Below, one piece after another: positions 37,464 to 50,329 of a stretch of DNA of 64,000 nt (position 1 is the stretch's first letter; every line of letters starts with the position of its first letter). The notes under the pieces are model-generated. The model made no database searches, was not told the DNA's origin, and worked only from the letters and a program-made list of their open reading frames with translations. Source of the stretch: Corynebacterium sp. 74A. GTDB taxonomy: Bacteria; Actinomycetota; Actinomycetes; Mycobacteriales; Mycobacteriaceae. The position numbers and the translations under genes are program-made. Where the stretch lies: NCBI RefSeq assembly GCF_008930665.1, contig NZ_PQMG01000002.1, forward strand, positions 124,001 to 188,000, in the 5' to 3' direction.

Positions 37464-39047
37464 TTAAAGCTCGGGCTTCACAATCGGGAAGAGCACGGTC
37501 TCGCGGATACCGAGGCCAGTCAGCGCCATGAGCAGGCGATCGATGCCCATGCCGCAGCCTGCGGTGGGCGGCATGCCCTGCTCCATGGCGGCCAGGAAGT
37601 CCTCGTCCAGCACCATGGCTTCATCGTCGCCATCCGCGGCCAGGCGGGCTTGATCCTCGAAGCGTTCCCGCTGAATGATCGGATCGACCAGCTCGGAGTA
37701 GCCGGTGGCCAGCTCGAAGCCGCGAACGTAGAGGTCCCACTTCTCGGTCACTCCGGGCTTCTCGCGGTGAGAGCGGGTCAGCGGGGAGGTCTCCACGGGG
37801 AAGTCCTTGACAAAGATCGGGCCGTGCAGCTGATCTTCGCAGAGCAATTCCCAGATCTCCTCGACCAGCTTGCCGTGGCCCCAGCCGCCGGTGGCCGGAA
37901 CGTCTAGGCCGATCGCTGCAGCGATCTGCTTCAGCTCCTCGACGCTGCTGTCGATGGTGACCTCGGGCTGGCCGGGGAATTTACGCTGCAGCGCCTCGTT
38001 GAGCGAGGGATACATCTCAATTTCTTTCCACTCGCCGCCGAGGTCGTACTCGGTGCCATCGGCGAGGGTGACGGTGGTGGAGCCGAAGACCTCCATGGCC
38101 ACGGCCTGAATTAGCTCGCGGATGGTGCGGGCGCCGTCCTCGTAGGTGCCCCACGCCTGGTAGGTCTCCAGCATGGCGAACTCCGGAGAGTGGGAGGAGT
38201 CCACACCCTCGTTGCGGAAGTTGCGGTTCACCTCGAACACGCGCTCCAGGCCGCCGACCACGCAGCGCTTGAGATAGAGCTCCGGCGCGATACGCAGATA
38301 GAGATCCATGTCCATGGCATTGGAGTGAGTCACGAAAGGACGCGCCGCAGCGCCGCCGTGCAGGGTCTGCAGCATCGGGGTTTCTACCTCCACGAAGCCC
38401 TCACCCTCGAGGTGGTGGCGCAGCGCGCGCATGACCTTGATGCGGGTCATGGCGTTGCGGCGGGCCTGCTCGCGCATGATGAGGTCGGTATAGCGCTGGC
38501 GCACGCGGGTATCTTCGCTCATCTCCTTATGTGCCACCGGCAGCGGGCGCAGGGATTTGGCCGCCATATGCCAGCGCGCGGCCATCACGGAGAGCTCACC
38601 GCGCTTGGAGGCGATCACACGACCACGCACGGAGACAATATCGCCGAGGTCCACGTCCTGCTTCCAACTGGCGAGGGCGTCCTCGCCGACCTCCCGCAGC
38701 GAGAGCATCGCCTGCATGGTCTCGCCGCTGCCCTCCTGCAGGGTGGCGAAGCACAGCTTGCCGGTATTACGGACGAAAATCACGCGCCCGGCGATAGCCA
38801 CCTCGGTGTCGGTTTCTTCCCCGACCTCCAGCACTCGCGCCCCCTCCGGGGCCTCGGCGGCATCGTCTTTGCGCACAAAGAACTGGCGACGCAGCTCCGT
38901 GATCGAGATGGTGCGGTCTACCTCCACGGGGTAGGGATCGCGCCCCTCGGCGAGCAGCTTCTCGCGCTTCTCGCGACGGATTCGCAACTGCTCAGGCACA
39001 TCATCTACGCGTTCGGCGGGTTTTTGCTTCTTAGTCTGCTCGCTCAT
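37464..39047 (-). CDS. lysS: lysyl-tRNA synthetase, class II
   Basis: The protein has 527 residues. The N-terminal OB-fold anticodon domain (about 90-180) is followed by the class II core, with motif 2 [11 protein letters not shown].. and motif 3 [13 protein letters not shown]. It charges tRNA-Lys with lysine. It stands alone, without the C-terminal or N-terminal membrane part of LysX-type fusions; the MprF-like gene is separate. Confidence 0.97.
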   Translation of the reverse strand: MSEQTKKQKPAERVDDVPEQLRIRREKREKLLAEGRDPYPVEVDRTISITELRRQFFVRKDDAAEAPEGARVLEVGEETDTEVAIAGRVIFVRNTGKLCFATLQEGSGETMQAMLSLREVGEDALASWKQDVDLGDIVSVRGRVIASKRGELSVMAARWHMAAKSLRPLPVAHKEMSEDTRVRQRYTDLIMREQARRNAMTRIKVMRALRHHLEGEGFVEVETPMLQTLHGGAAARPFVTHSNAMDMDLYLRIAPELYLKRCVVGGLERVFEVNRNFRNEGVDSSHSPEFAMLETYQAWGTYEDGARTIRELIQAVAMEVFGSTTVTLADGTEYDLGGEWKEIEMYPSLNEALQRKFPGQPEVTIDSSVEELKQIAAAIGLDVPATGGWGHGKLVEEIWELLCEDQLHGPIFVKDFPVETSPLTRSHREKPGVTEKWDLYVRGFELATGYSELVDPIIQRERFEDQARLAADGDDEAMVLDEDFLAAMEQGMPPTAGCGMGIDRLLMALTGLGIRETVLFPIVKPEL

Positions 39048-39655
39048 GACTGATTACTCTAGTGCATTCCCCCGCAGGCGCTTTTCGACGCCCACCTCCT
39101 GCCCAGCACCCCGCCGCCGCTCGCTCACCCCGCGCCGACCTAGAGCAAAACGGACATCACAGCCCCATTTATCCGCAGATTCCCACAGTAGTTTTTACCC
39201 CCATTACTTTCTGGTCGCCTGACGTACTACCCCTCTCCCCGAGACCAAAACGGCAGTGACCAGCGGCGACATAAAATAGGCCGCCAGCCAGCACCTTTAT
39301 GCTGTGAGCCCCGACAGGCCCCGGATGTTGTTGTGATGCCCACCGCACACAATACGCCGAGGGGCCTACCCCGCCGATCCACAACTGTGCAGGTCTATCC
39401 TTGATGAGGTGCGGCGGGAGCCATAGACTTACGGTTACGTAATAAGCGCTGATGCCGACGAGGCCACGCCCCGCACTGCTGGGACGCCACACCCTCGCCA
39501 TCACCAACGTTTCACCACGTGCTCGGGCGCGCATGTGCCGCGGATTGCGTCGATAAGCACCGACGCCGCGATTTAATCCACATACAACGCGCCACCCCAG
39601 AAAGGGGGCATTTATGCTCGTGCTCCCGTGTCACTTTATGGAAAAGAGGCCGACC
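39048..39655. other. lysS / secreted lipase divergent intergenic region
   Basis: A 608-base gap. It has a TTACGTAA palindrome inside CTTACGGTTACGTAATAAG near 39428, distant matching arms AGGCCCC / GGGGCCT (about 39315 and 39362), and a copy of the recurring CGTCGATAAGC motif. Short open frames in it have no ribosome site or recognisable family, so I call no gene. Confidence 0.45.
39547..39558 (+). repeat. interspersed motif, intergenic copy (12 of 13)
   Basis: GCGTCGATAAGC, one base short of the full 13-mer, lies about 100 bases upstream of the secreted lipase gene. Confidence 0.6.
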
Positions 39656-40765
39656 ATGAACTCGAAGCGCACACTGTTCATCGCCACCACCACCGCCTTG
39701 GCCACTCTGGCAGCACCGCTCGCCGTGGCCGCACCGGTCTACGCCGCGGAGGCACCCACCGCAGTAGAGGACCACGCCCAGGTCCAGGTGCAGGAGGGAT
39801 ACATGACCAGCGCCGATGGCAAGGGCACCCAGATCTGGTGGAAGTCACAGACCCAGCCTCACGCCCGTGGCACCGTGGTGGTCATCCACGGCGCCGCCGA
39901 GCACTCGGGCCGCTATGACTACGTGAGCAACCGCCTGCTCGACGCCGGCTACAATGTCTACCGGCTGGACCACCGGGGCCACGGCAAGTCCGCCCTCCCC
40001 GAGCTGGGTAATGCGGTGGTGCGCGGCCACATCGATGATTTTCATTATCTCGTCGACGATATGAACCAGCTGGTGAACAAAGCCAAGTCCGAGAACCCGG
40101 GCATGAAGACTTTTATGCTCGGCCACTCCATGGGCGCACTTGCGGCACAGTTCTACGGCATTAAATACCCCGGCCAGATCGATGCCTTTGTCACCAATGG
40201 TGGCGGCGCCCCGCTCAACCTTTCTGGGGTGAACAACCCGGGGCAGACCATCACCCCCGAGGCGATCACCGAGACTCAGCGCAATGCACAGCCGAGCATC
40301 TACGAGAGCCTGCCTTTCCGAGAGCTGACCACCTTTAATGCCCACATGGTCAATGAGATGATTCCCGGCCGCCGCGATATTCATATGCCCTCGCCGCTGG
40401 GCAGCGACCTCATCCAGGTGCCCAATGCCTTCACCAACGGGGTGGCCTCCGACCCGGCGGTCACCGCCGAATACCAGACCGATCCGCTGGTCAATAAGAA
40501 GATCAGCCTCGGCATGGCCGAGCAGATGGCCTTCGCGGGCTTCTACGATGCGGCGAACGCTGATCTCTTCACCGCCCCGACACTCATCATGCACGGCAGC
40601 AAAGACGGGCTGGTGCCGCCGTACTTCGCCCAGGACTGGTACAACGCCATTGGCTCCGCCGATAAGGAGCTCATCTACTGGGAGGGCCAGATGCACGAGG
40701 TGCTCAACGAGCCCGCCAAGCACGAGGCCATGGATAAGGTCATCGACTGGCTCAACGCCCACTAG
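39656..40765 (+). CDS. secreted monoacylglycerol-lipase-like hydrolase
   Basis: The protein has 369 residues. The start MNSKRTLF follows AAAGAGG. A clear signal peptide ends at APVYAAE. The rest is a serine-hydrolase fold of the monoacylglycerol lipase/S33 type: VVVIHGAAEHSGRYDYV, RLDHRGHGKS, nucleophile elbow LGHSMGA, acid loop MHGSKDGLVP, and a late His in GQMHEVLNE. It likely cleaves host or environmental lipid esters outside the cell. It is monocistronic, with a strong terminator after it. Confidence 0.85.
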   Translation: MNSKRTLFIATTTALATLAAPLAVAAPVYAAEAPTAVEDHAQVQVQEGYMTSADGKGTQIWWKSQTQPHARGTVVVIHGAAEHSGRYDYVSNRLLDAGYNVYRLDHRGHGKSALPELGNAVVRGHIDDFHYLVDDMNQLVNKAKSENPGMKTFMLGHSMGALAAQFYGIKYPGQIDAFVTNGGGAPLNLSGVNNPGQTITPEAITETQRNAQPSIYESLPFRELTTFNAHMVNEMIPGRRDIHMPSPLGSDLIQVPNAFTNGVASDPAVTAEYQTDPLVNKKISLGMAEQMAFAGFYDAANADLFTAPTLIMHGSKDGLVPPYFAQDWYNAIGSADKELIYWEGQMHEVLNEPAKHEAMDKVIDWLNAH

Positions 40766-40804
40766 AAAAACACGAACCCCACGCTTTCGGCGTGGGGTTC
40801 GTGT
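40766..40804. terminator. bidirectional terminator, lipase gene / guaB3
   Basis: A perfect 15-base stem ACACGAACCCCACGC / GCGTGGGGTTCGTGT (40770-40784 and 40790-40804) with a 5-base loop. On the minus strand it is followed by TTTTTC, so it is best suited to stopping guaB3. Confidence 0.82.
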
Positions 40805-40873
40805 TGGGTGCAGCCTCGCTGCACGAAGCGTGGCCGCCGGCCCATGGTCTCGGGCGCGGCGGTGCACACCGCT

Positions 40874-42025
40874 TTAAAAGGGCGTGTTACGCACCATCAG
40901 CTCCACCTTCTGGAAGCTCTTCAGATCCGAATAGCCGCACTTGGCCATGGCGCGGCGCAGGCCGCCGACAAAGTTCTCCGAGCCATAGCAGGAGCTGGAG
41001 GGGCCGTGCAGCAGAGTCTGCAGCGGCACCAGGTCGCTGCCCTCGGAATCTCCACCGAAGCCCACCTGCTGCACCATGCCGCGCGGGAACCGAGGATGCG
41101 CAGTCACCGAAGGCCAGAACCAGCCGGGAGCGGCAGCCTCGGTGGCAAAAGCCAGCGGGCTGCCCAGCATGACGGCATCAGCGCCGCAGGCCATGGCGCG
41201 GGCGACATTGCCGGAGTACACCAGCTCATCGGAGTCGGCGATGATGTGCACATACCGGCCGCCGGTCTCGTCGAGGTAGTCACGACGCGCCGCAGCCACA
41301 TCGGCGATGGCGGAGGCCATCGGGGTGTGGATACCCACGGTGAGGTCATTGGTATTAGAACCGCCACCCGCAATCACGCCGGCGGCGCCGGTGCGCATCA
41401 GGTGCAGCGCGGTGTGATAATCGCCCACGCCACCGGCGATCACCGGCACATCTAGGGTACCGATGAACTCCTTTAAGTTCAGGGGCTCGCCGCCGGTCTC
41501 CACATGCTCTGCGGAAATAATGGTGCCCTGGATGACGATGATCTCGGCGCCGGCCTTCACCAACACCGGGGAGAGCTCGCGGGCATGCTGCGGAGAGACG
41601 CGCACGGCCACCGTGGCGTCGCCGGAGCGCACCTCGCGGATGCGCTCCGTGAGCAGATCCACGTCTAGTTCTGCGGCGTGGAGCTGCTGCAGCAGCGCCA
41701 CCGCGGCCTCGGAGCCCTGCTCCATCTCGGTGTTCACCACTTGTGCGATGGCGCCCTTGAGATCAGAGTGGCGGCCCCACAGCCCCTCGGCGTTGATCAC
41801 GGCCAGGCCGCCGTTGTCCGCCATGGCGTTGACGAACTCTGGGGAGGCGAGGCTGTCTGTCGGATGGGAGAGGAAAGGAATATCGAAGCTGTAGGCATCG
41901 AAGTGCCAAGTGGTGTCCACGTCCTTGGAGGAGCGGGTGCGGCGCACGGGCACAAGCCCGATGTCGGCGAGCGAGTAGGTGCGGCGGGCCTCCCGGCCGA
42001 TGCCGATTTCCACGATGTCACGCAT
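40874..42025 (-). CDS. guaB3: GuaB3-family IMP dehydrogenase-related protein
   Basis: The protein has 383 residues, a TIM barrel of the IMPDH superfamily without CBS domains. The N-terminus RTYSLADIGLVPVRRTR and DYLDETGGRYVHIIAD are GuaB3-specific. The active loop reads GGGSNTNDLTVGI, lacking the catalytic Cys of true IMP dehydrogenase. The biochemical role of GuaB3 is not established. It lies 94 bases downstream of guaB, in the same order as M. tuberculosis guaB2-guaB3. Confidence 0.92.
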   Translation of the reverse strand: MRDIVEIGIGREARRTYSLADIGLVPVRRTRSSKDVDTTWHFDAYSFDIPFLSHPTDSLASPEFVNAMADNGGLAVINAEGLWGRHSDLKGAIAQVVNTEMEQGSEAAVALLQQLHAAELDVDLLTERIREVRSGDATVAVRVSPQHARELSPVLVKAGAEIIVIQGTIISAEHVETGGEPLNLKEFIGTLDVPVIAGGVGDYHTALHLMRTGAAGVIAGGGSNTNDLTVGIHTPMASAIADVAAARRDYLDETGGRYVHIIADSDELVYSGNVARAMACGADAVMLGSPLAFATEAAAPGWFWPSVTAHPRFPRGMVQQVGFGGDSEGSDLVPLQTLLHGPSSSCYGSENFVGGLRRAMAKCGYSDLKSFQKVELMVRNTPF

Positions 42026-42070
42026 AGTCTTTGGTATTCACTTTCCGTCTATGTCGGGGGCGTATAGGTG

Positions 42071-42097
42071 CCTAGGGCCAAGAAGAAAGGCCCTAGG
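42071..42097 (-). terminator. hairpin between guaB and guaB3
   Basis: A perfect 9-base stem CCTAGGGCC / GGCCCTAGG (42071-42079 and 42089-42097). There is no U-tract, so it may only weaken read-through or protect the upstream guaB message. Confidence 0.45.
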
Positions 42098-42119
42098 TCG
42101 TCTGCCTAGAGCCTTCATC

Positions 42120-43685
<1,566 letters not shown>

Positions 43686-43723
43686 TCACTGTCCCAGCGC
43701 CACCGTCTTTGCGGCCGTTCGAT

Positions 43724-43736
43724 GCTTATCGACGCC
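43724..43736 (-). repeat. interspersed 13-mer GGCGTCGATAAGC, intergenic copy
   Basis: An exact copy lies in the 243-base gap between the divergent guaB and DUF5319 genes, about 80 bases upstream of the guaB start. Confidence 0.7.
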
Positions 43737-43889
43737 ACCTCGCGGCCACGCTCACCGGCACGGTGCAGATACAGGTGCCTTCAAGACTAATCCCTCCGCC
43801 TCAGAGTTGAGAACACTTTTCCCCTGCTACCCCTACTCGTGGCAGAGGGAGGAGGTGGGGATGCCCGATTGCTGAGCGGAGGATGACAG

Positions 43890-44306
43890 TTGATTAATGA
43901 GGGCACACTCAATACCCTGAACGATGTGAATTTCTCTGAGATGCCACGTGATCCCTTTGAAGGCGATCCCAACGACCCCGCCCGTCTGTTGGATGAGGAC
44001 GAGCCCTTTGCTCCCCTGAGCGAGGACGAGCGCGCCGGCCTGCATCAGGATCTCAAGCTGGTTAAGGAGTTCCGCACTCATCTCGCTCCCCGCGGGATCA
44101 AGGGCATCGTGTATTTCTGTGAGGATTGCGATCGCCCCCATTATTGCGACTGGGAGATGATGCAATCCAATATTCGCGCCACCTTGCAGGACGAGTTGCC
44201 GCCGGTGCACGAGCCGAGCGCCAACCCCAATCCCGATGAATATGCCCCCTGGGAGTACTGCATGGGCTTTCTCGACGGCATCACCCACCACCGCTTCGGG
44301 CGCTAA
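43890..44306 (+). CDS. DUF5319 family protein
   Basis: The protein has 138 residues. TTG 43890 is chosen as the start because GGAGG lies exactly seven bases upstream. The first half is acidic (DPFEGDPNDPARL, EDEPFAPLSEDE); the second contains CEDCDRPHYCDWEMM and YCMGFLDGI, whose cysteines may bind metal. It matches M. tuberculosis Rv3412 by place between guaB2 and the rsdA-sigD operon. Its function is unknown. Confidence 0.85.
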   Translation: MINEGTLNTLNDVNFSEMPRDPFEGDPNDPARLLDEDEPFAPLSEDERAGLHQDLKLVKEFRTHLAPRGIKGIVYFCEDCDRPHYCDWEMMQSNIRATLQDELPPVHEPSANPNPDEYAPWEYCMGFLDGITHHRFGR

Positions 44307-44321
44307 GCTCCCACACATCAC

Positions 44322-44351
44322 AACAGGCCCCGCCATATGGCGGGGCCTGTT
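44322..44351. terminator. bidirectional terminator, DUF5319 gene / rsdA
   Basis: A perfect 13-base stem AACAGGCCCCGCC / GGCGGGGCCTGTT with the loop ATAT, between converging genes. Confidence 0.75.
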
Positions 44352-44369
44352 GCTATAGCTGGGCAGTAT

Positions 44370-45356
44370 TTAGAGCGGATCGCGCACGGCCTCGGGCGCT
44401 TCGTGTCCGCCATCGTGCATCAGACGCTCCACCACGGACTTCTCTTTGTCGTCCTTGGACTCCTTCGTGTCCACCTCGAGGGAGCGCTCGCCCGGGGCCA
44501 GCGGCGAGTCCACGGCCTCCGGCTCGCGGCTGGGCCGCACCGGTCGGGTGGTCTCGCCATACTCATGGGCCTCGGTGACCGTTTCCGTGATGGTTTCGGT
44601 CGCGGTAGTGGTCTCCGTCGTCGCACTCGGCTTCGAGGACTGCGTGCTCGCCGAGGAATTCGACTGCGTGACCGTGGCCGTCACCGTGGAGGTCCGCGTG
44701 GACGGGCGCGGCGCGGCGGGAGTCATGGTGACGGTGCGCTGGGCTTCTTCCACGCGGCGGTGTGCGAGCTCCCGATCACGTTCATCAAGGTAGTTGATCA
44801 ACTCACGGGCCTGGGCGATGAGGCGCTTGGCCCCTTCCACATCGCCGCGCTCGCGCAGTTCATCGGCTTCCTCCAAGGTAGAGGCGAGTTGCACCATATC
44901 GGCCCGGGGCTCGCCGAAGACGGCGACGCGAGCGCCCCACAGGGGGCCGCCAGGCTGGGCGTTGTAGACGGTGGTGCCGCCGACGACGATCATGGCGCTG
45001 GCAGCCACGGCGCCGAGTGCGGCGCCACCGACCATGCCCATCAAGCGTGGCTGCTGCGGCCGGCGCCGCTGAGCGCGGTGCGTGGCCATCGAGGCCACCG
45101 GCGCAGCGGTGGAATCCGTGGTGGCCGTGCCATTGTCTGCCGCTTGGTCCAGCAGCGCGCGAATATCCGGCACCGCATCGCTGGCGGCATCGCTGTGCAC
45201 TTCTTCGCGCATGCCCGCGAGGGCCGCGGCGAGGGGATCCGAGCCGTGGCTGGGATCAGCGCCGGCGGCGAGTTCGTCGAGGAACGCATCGCACTGAAAA
45301 AATTCATCGCGCTGCACAGACAGATCCCTCGGATCTTCATGAGAACGAGATGTCAT
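44370..45356 (-). CDS. rsdA: RsdA, anti-sigma-D factor
   Basis: The protein has 328 residues. The cytosolic N-terminus (FFQCDAFLDELA) carries the sigma-D binding helix. A single membrane helix (about 105-130) is followed by an outer domain with a coiled alpha segment (ADELRERGDVEGAKRLI) and a Thr/Ser-rich tail. In mycobacteria RsdA is released by regulated proteolysis, freeing SigD. The start overlaps the sigD stop by 4 bases. Confidence 0.92.
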   Translation of the reverse strand: MTSRSHEDPRDLSVQRDEFFQCDAFLDELAAGADPSHGSDPLAAALAGMREEVHSDAASDAVPDIRALLDQAADNGTATTDSTAAPVASMATHRAQRRRPQQPRLMGMVGGAALGAVAASAMIVVGGTTVYNAQPGGPLWGARVAVFGEPRADMVQLASTLEEADELRERGDVEGAKRLIAQARELINYLDERDRELAHRRVEEAQRTVTMTPAAPRPSTRTSTVTATVTQSNSSASTQSSKPSATTETTTATETITETVTEAHEYGETTRPVRPSREPEAVDSPLAPGERSLEVDTKESKDDKEKSVVERLMHDGGHEAPEAVRDPL

Positions 45357-45919
45357 CGTGTGCTTCCTTCAAATTTCTTACGCAGCTGCTTCAGCGCTCG
45401 GTGTTGCGCCACGCGTACTGCCCCTGCTGTGGTGTCCAGAACCTCCGCAGTTTCCTCTGCGCTCAGTCCCACAAAGAGGCGGAGTACAAGGATTTCGCGA
45501 GACCTATCACTTAATAGATCGAGCAAGGCCCTCACCTCGTTACTACCGTCGAGACTTGGACTTACATCTTCGGGATTCATCGAGCGATCTGCGGTGTCGG
45601 GGACCTCGTCGGTGGGGTGTAATCGATCGCGCCCCATAGCTCGATGTGCATCGATCACTTTATTGGAAGCGATTCCATAAACAAAGGCCATGAAGGGGCG
45701 CCCATGGTCCTTATAGTTCGGTACCGCGGTAGCCACCGCCAGGCACACATCCTGGATGACGTCCTCGGGCGCGGGGTACTGGCTGCGGGAGATACGCGCC
45801 CGCACATAGCGAGTCACCAAAGGGTGAATCAGCCGAATAATTTCCTGTAGAGCTCTGTTGTCCCCATCAGCAGCGGGCGCGATCAGCGGGGCGAGCTGTT
45901 GCTCCAGTTCACCTGACAC
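45353..45919 (-). CDS. sigD: SigD, ECF-type RNA polymerase sigma factor
   Basis: The protein has 188 residues. Region 2 (about 35-100) includes EDVIQDVCLAV and PFMAFVYGIASNKVIDAHR. Region 4 (about 130-180) includes LSDRSREILVLRLFVGLSAEETAEVLDT, shown here only as the block from about 136 to 163. In corynebacteria SigD controls mycolate and cell-envelope genes. GTG 45919 has GGGAGG 11 bases upstream. It is co-transcribed with its antagonist rsdA. Confidence 0.94.
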   Translation of the reverse strand: MSGELEQQLAPLIAPAADGDNRALQEIIRLIHPLVTRYVRARISRSQYPAPEDVIQDVCLAVATAVPNYKDHGRPFMAFVYGIASNKVIDAHRAMGRDRLHPTDEVPDTADRSMNPEDVSPSLDGSNEVRALLDLLSDRSREILVLRLFVGLSAEETAEVLDTTAGAVRVAQHRALKQLRKKFEGSTR

Positions 45920-46319
45920 TGTTCGTCGGGCCTCCCACTATCTGCGATACGAATATGACAAATGTCCTACCGGCACCACGCTTGGCAAACCACAGCGTGG
46001 CCGCCTCTCGCTAAAGAGCCCGCACATTAGCTCGGACAGTAAACAGTACGTTTTAAGTATAACGACACGTCCTATTGAAACTTTTTGAACACCCCCCGCC
46101 AGACTAACCCCCTCCCCAGCGTGCCCCCACCCAAGAGTTCACACATCGTTCATATCGCTCCATAGCCCCTGTACAGGGCATATGCGTTTGTTAGGAAAAG
46201 CATTTCTTTAAATCAGGTGCCATGAATGCTTAATGTGTCGTTTACCCGTAGCGCGCACACTGATCGGCGTATCACCATCGTCTTGTTCACACGCCTTTTA
46301 TTCATCAAGGAGCATCCTC
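45920..46319. other. sigD / whiB3 divergent intergenic region
   Basis: A 400-base AT-richer gap. It contains a perfect palindrome CCCTGTACAGGG at 46168-46179 (about 140 bases upstream of whiB3) and the arms CCACGC / GCGTGG at 45976-45981 and 45995-46000 near sigD. These could be operators; no gene is seen. Confidence 0.45.
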
Positions 46320-46595
46320 ATGCCCCAGCCGAGCGAGCTACCCGGCACCTACACGGATTTTTGGGATTGGCAGATGAAGGGAGCCTGCCGCGGGCACGAG
46401 TCCTCGGTGTTCTTCCACCCCGATGGGGAGCGCGGCCGCGCCCGACTCAATCGCGAAAACAAAGCCAAGGAAGTCTGCCATGGCTGCCCCGTCCTCGAGC
46501 AATGCCGTGATCACGCCCTGCGCGTAGGCGAGCCCTATGGCATCTGGGGCGGGCTCTCTGAATCCGAGCGCGCCATCATCCTCCGCACCCGCTAA
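46320..46595 (+). CDS. whiB3: WhiB3-type iron-sulfur regulator
   Basis: The protein has 91 residues. ATG 46320 follows AAGGAG. The four [4Fe-4S] cysteines are in GACRG, VCHGCP and QCRD. The turn motif GIWGG is intact, and FFHPDGERGRARLN closely matches M. tuberculosis WhiB3. It senses redox/NO and controls transcription with the primary sigma factor. It lacks the longer basic C-terminal tail of the mycobacterial form. Its place between sigD and groEL1 is conserved with M. tuberculosis. Confidence 0.95.
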   Translation: MPQPSELPGTYTDFWDWQMKGACRGHESSVFFHPDGERGRARLNRENKAKEVCHGCPVLEQCRDHALRVGEPYGIWGGLSESERAIILRTR

Positions 46596-46622
46596 ACGCC
46601 CCACCGGAGGCACCACAGCATA

Positions 46623-46660
46623 AACGCCCAGCCCCTGAGATTGTCAGGGCGCTGGGCGTT
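46623..46660. terminator. bidirectional terminator, whiB3 / groEL1
   Basis: The stem AACGCCCAGC / GCTGGGCGTT is extended inward by CCCTGA / TCAGGG with a one-base bulge. It lies between converging genes. Confidence 0.72.
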
Positions 46661-46679
46661 GCTGCAGTATGAGCCGAGT

Positions 46680-48317
<1,638 letters not shown>

Positions 48318-48617
48318 TTAGTTCTCGATGACTGCGAGAATGTCGCGCTGAGACAGCAGCAGGTACTCCTGGCCGTTGTACTTCAGCTCGGTTCCGCCGT
48401 ACTTAGAGAACACCACGACGTCGCCTTCCTTCACGTCCATCTGGACGCGCTCGTCGTTGTCGCCCCAGCGGCCCGGGCCCACAGCGATGACGGTGGCTTC
48501 CTGCGGCTTTTCCTTAGCAGAGTCCGGGATAACCAGACCGGATGCGGTGGTGGTCTCGGCCTCGTTGATCTGGACCAGGACGCGGTCTTCCAGCGGCTTG
48601 ATGTTTACATTCGCCAC
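48318..48617 (-). CDS. groES: GroES co-chaperonin
   Basis: The protein has 99 residues: [15 protein letters not shown], mobile loop with [18 protein letters not shown], and [19 protein letters not shown] 48617 follows GGAGG with 6-base spacing. It caps GroEL in ATP-dependent folding. It is first in the groES-groEL1 operon, with a CIRCE element about 100 bases upstream. Confidence 0.97.
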   Translation of the reverse strand: MANVNIKPLEDRVLVQINEAETTTASGLVIPDSAKEKPQEATVIAVGPGRWGDNDERVQMDVKEGDVVVFSKYGGTELKYNGQEYLLLSQRDILAVIEN

Positions 48618-48719
48618 GATATTCCTCCATATGACATAGCAAGAATGGTTTCTATGTGCCGGTTGGTACTTCCAGCACAGCCGTCGTCGCGGGTGAACAA
48701 CTGTGGGTCACACAACCTA

Positions 48720-48746
48720 TTGGCACTCTACCCCCGTGAGTGCTAA
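48720..48746. promoter_or_regulatory. CIRCE element (HrcA operator) of groES-groEL1
   Basis: TTGGCACTC-N9-GAGTGCTAA differs from the CIRCE consensus TTAGCACTC-N9-GAGTGCTAA at one base. It implies HrcA repression released by heat. Confidence 0.92.
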
Positions 48747-48795
48747 CGCTCAACTGTGCCCACTGCTAGGGTGCTGAGCTCTCGGGCCTGGGGCC

Positions 48796-50154
48796 TCAGC
48801 CTGGCGTCGACGCGCCCGCCTCTGCGGAGGATCGGCGGCGCCACTGGGCGATAAAGGGCAAGGACAGGACTATCAGCCCCGCCCCGAGGGTGGCCGCACC
48901 CAGCCCGAGGGTAAAGCCACCGAGGATCAGCATGGGGGCAATAATGATCACCAGAATCTCGATGGGCGCGAATCCCACATAGGCCACGCCAAACTCCTCG
49001 AGGGTGCCGGACTTCATATTCGGATCCACGATCTTCAAAATGGCAATCGCCGTGGCCACAGAGGCGGTGGACCAGCCCCAGCCAAAGAGAGCGCGCTCAA
49101 ACCATGGATCCTTGAAGGCGCGCGGCGCCACCACAAAGGCATAGACGCAGCAGAACGCCAGGGCGAAGAGAAAAAGCAACACCAGCGCTACGGCATAGTC
49201 GGCCACCACCGCGGGAATAATCGCGGCCACACCCGTGACCACAAGATAGTCGGTGAAGCCGCCGGAAATAGAGCCCACCAGGTCCTTATCCACAAAGTGG
49301 GGCGCTTTCACCATATGCAGCAACCCCACCCCGAGCATGCCGACGACGAACGAGGACGCAAACAGCGGCACGGACAGCACCGGAAATAGCGACTCGAGCA
49401 GCAGCTTGATCTGATAGCCCACGAACATGGTGATGCCCACGACGGAGACATGCAGGGCGATCGGCTCGATCGAGGAGGGGTTCGTGGTGGCCTTACCCAC
49501 GCTCGGGCGCTCACTGCTCTGGCCGATCCAGCCGGTGCGAATATCGTCCGAGAGGCTGGAGAAATCCGGCAGCTGCGAGGTCTTGCCCGTAGACGACCCC
49601 CACTTGGCGATGATCACCCCGCCCACCACAGCGGCGAGGGTGCCGACAGTGGCCGCCGTGAAGCCGAGCGTCATCGCGGCTTCTTGGCCCTGGCTTTCTA
49701 GCGATCCGCCAACCGCTGCGGCCACGCCGAAGCCGCCCACAAAGCCCACCGGCACCATCGCGCCGAACCACTCGGGCGTGCCCACGAGCGGGGCGAAGAG
49801 GAGCACGCCGAGCAGGGCGAATATGCCCCACTGCGTCAGGAACATAGACACCGATACCGACCACATCGTGCGCGCCCCGGAGCGAACCTCTTGGGAGAAG
49901 TTCATGGTGTAGGGCAATGCGCCGAAGACGGCCGCGATAAGCATGGTGGTGTAGGTGTTGAGCTGATCGGAGAAGGGGATCCATCCCAGCCCCTCGGGGC
50001 CGAGGGCGAGGCCGAGAATGCCCGCGGTAATGGGCGCAGGCACCATGAGTTTTTGGAATACCGGCACGAATCGCCGCAGTAGTTTGCCCACCATGAGCAA
50101 CACGGAGATCCAGCCGAGATCCAGCAGCAAAACATAGGGCGAGAAATCATCCAT
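48796..50154 (-). CDS. gltS: GltS-family sodium/glutamate symporter
   Basis: The protein has 452 residues with 11-12 predicted membrane helices arranged as two homologous halves. GltS features: VPAPITAGILGLALGP in the first half, GFVGGFGVAAAVGG in the re-entrant loop, and SGGFTDYLVVTG with the second loop. It imports glutamate with Na+. A hydrophilic loop of about 50 residues (from about 190) separates the halves. It stands alone between the CIRCE region and an unknown small gene. Confidence 0.85.
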   Translation of the reverse strand: MDDFSPYVLLLDLGWISVLLMVGKLLRRFVPVFQKLMVPAPITAGILGLALGPEGLGWIPFSDQLNTYTTMLIAAVFGALPYTMNFSQEVRSGARTMWSVSVSMFLTQWGIFALLGVLLFAPLVGTPEWFGAMVPVGFVGGFGVAAAVGGSLESQGQEAAMTLGFTAATVGTLAAVVGGVIIAKWGSSTGKTSQLPDFSSLSDDIRTGWIGQSSERPSVGKATTNPSSIEPIALHVSVVGITMFVGYQIKLLLESLFPVLSVPLFASSFVVGMLGVGLLHMVKAPHFVDKDLVGSISGGFTDYLVVTGVAAIIPAVVADYAVALVLLFLFALAFCCVYAFVVAPRAFKDPWFERALFGWGWSTASVATAIAILKIVDPNMKSGTLEEFGVAYVGFAPIEILVIIIAPMLILGGFTLGLGAATLGAGLIVLSLPFIAQWRRRSSAEAGASTPG

Positions 50155-50265
50155 AGGCGTACCTCACATCTTTGGAAGGTCTATGACTTAAGCCATATTC
50201 ACAACAATGTCAGCTAGACTACAGACTTCTCTTAGCGTCTCGAAACCCTCCCCACACACGAGCAC

Positions 50266-50286
50266 GCGCCCGCGACGAGCGGGCGC
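50266..50286 (-). terminator. hairpin after the 142-aa hypothetical gene
   Basis: A perfect 8-base stem GCGCCCGC / GCGGGCGC with a 5-base loop, 44 bases past the stop of the next gene on the minus strand. There is no U-tract. Confidence 0.4.
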
Positions 50287-50329
50287 TGTCGCGGACGCGA
50301 GGGCGATACCCGTGCTGCACGGGGCGCGT

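Noticed and set aside
39169..39534. A 121-residue minus frame in the lysS/lipase gap
   Set aside because: No ribosome site, no hydrophobic or domain pattern, and stops in other frames are common here; treated as non-coding.
46090..46135. C-rich stretches as a 6C-type small RNA
   Set aside because: The C runs are not placed in the loops of two stable stems, so the 6C pattern is not met.
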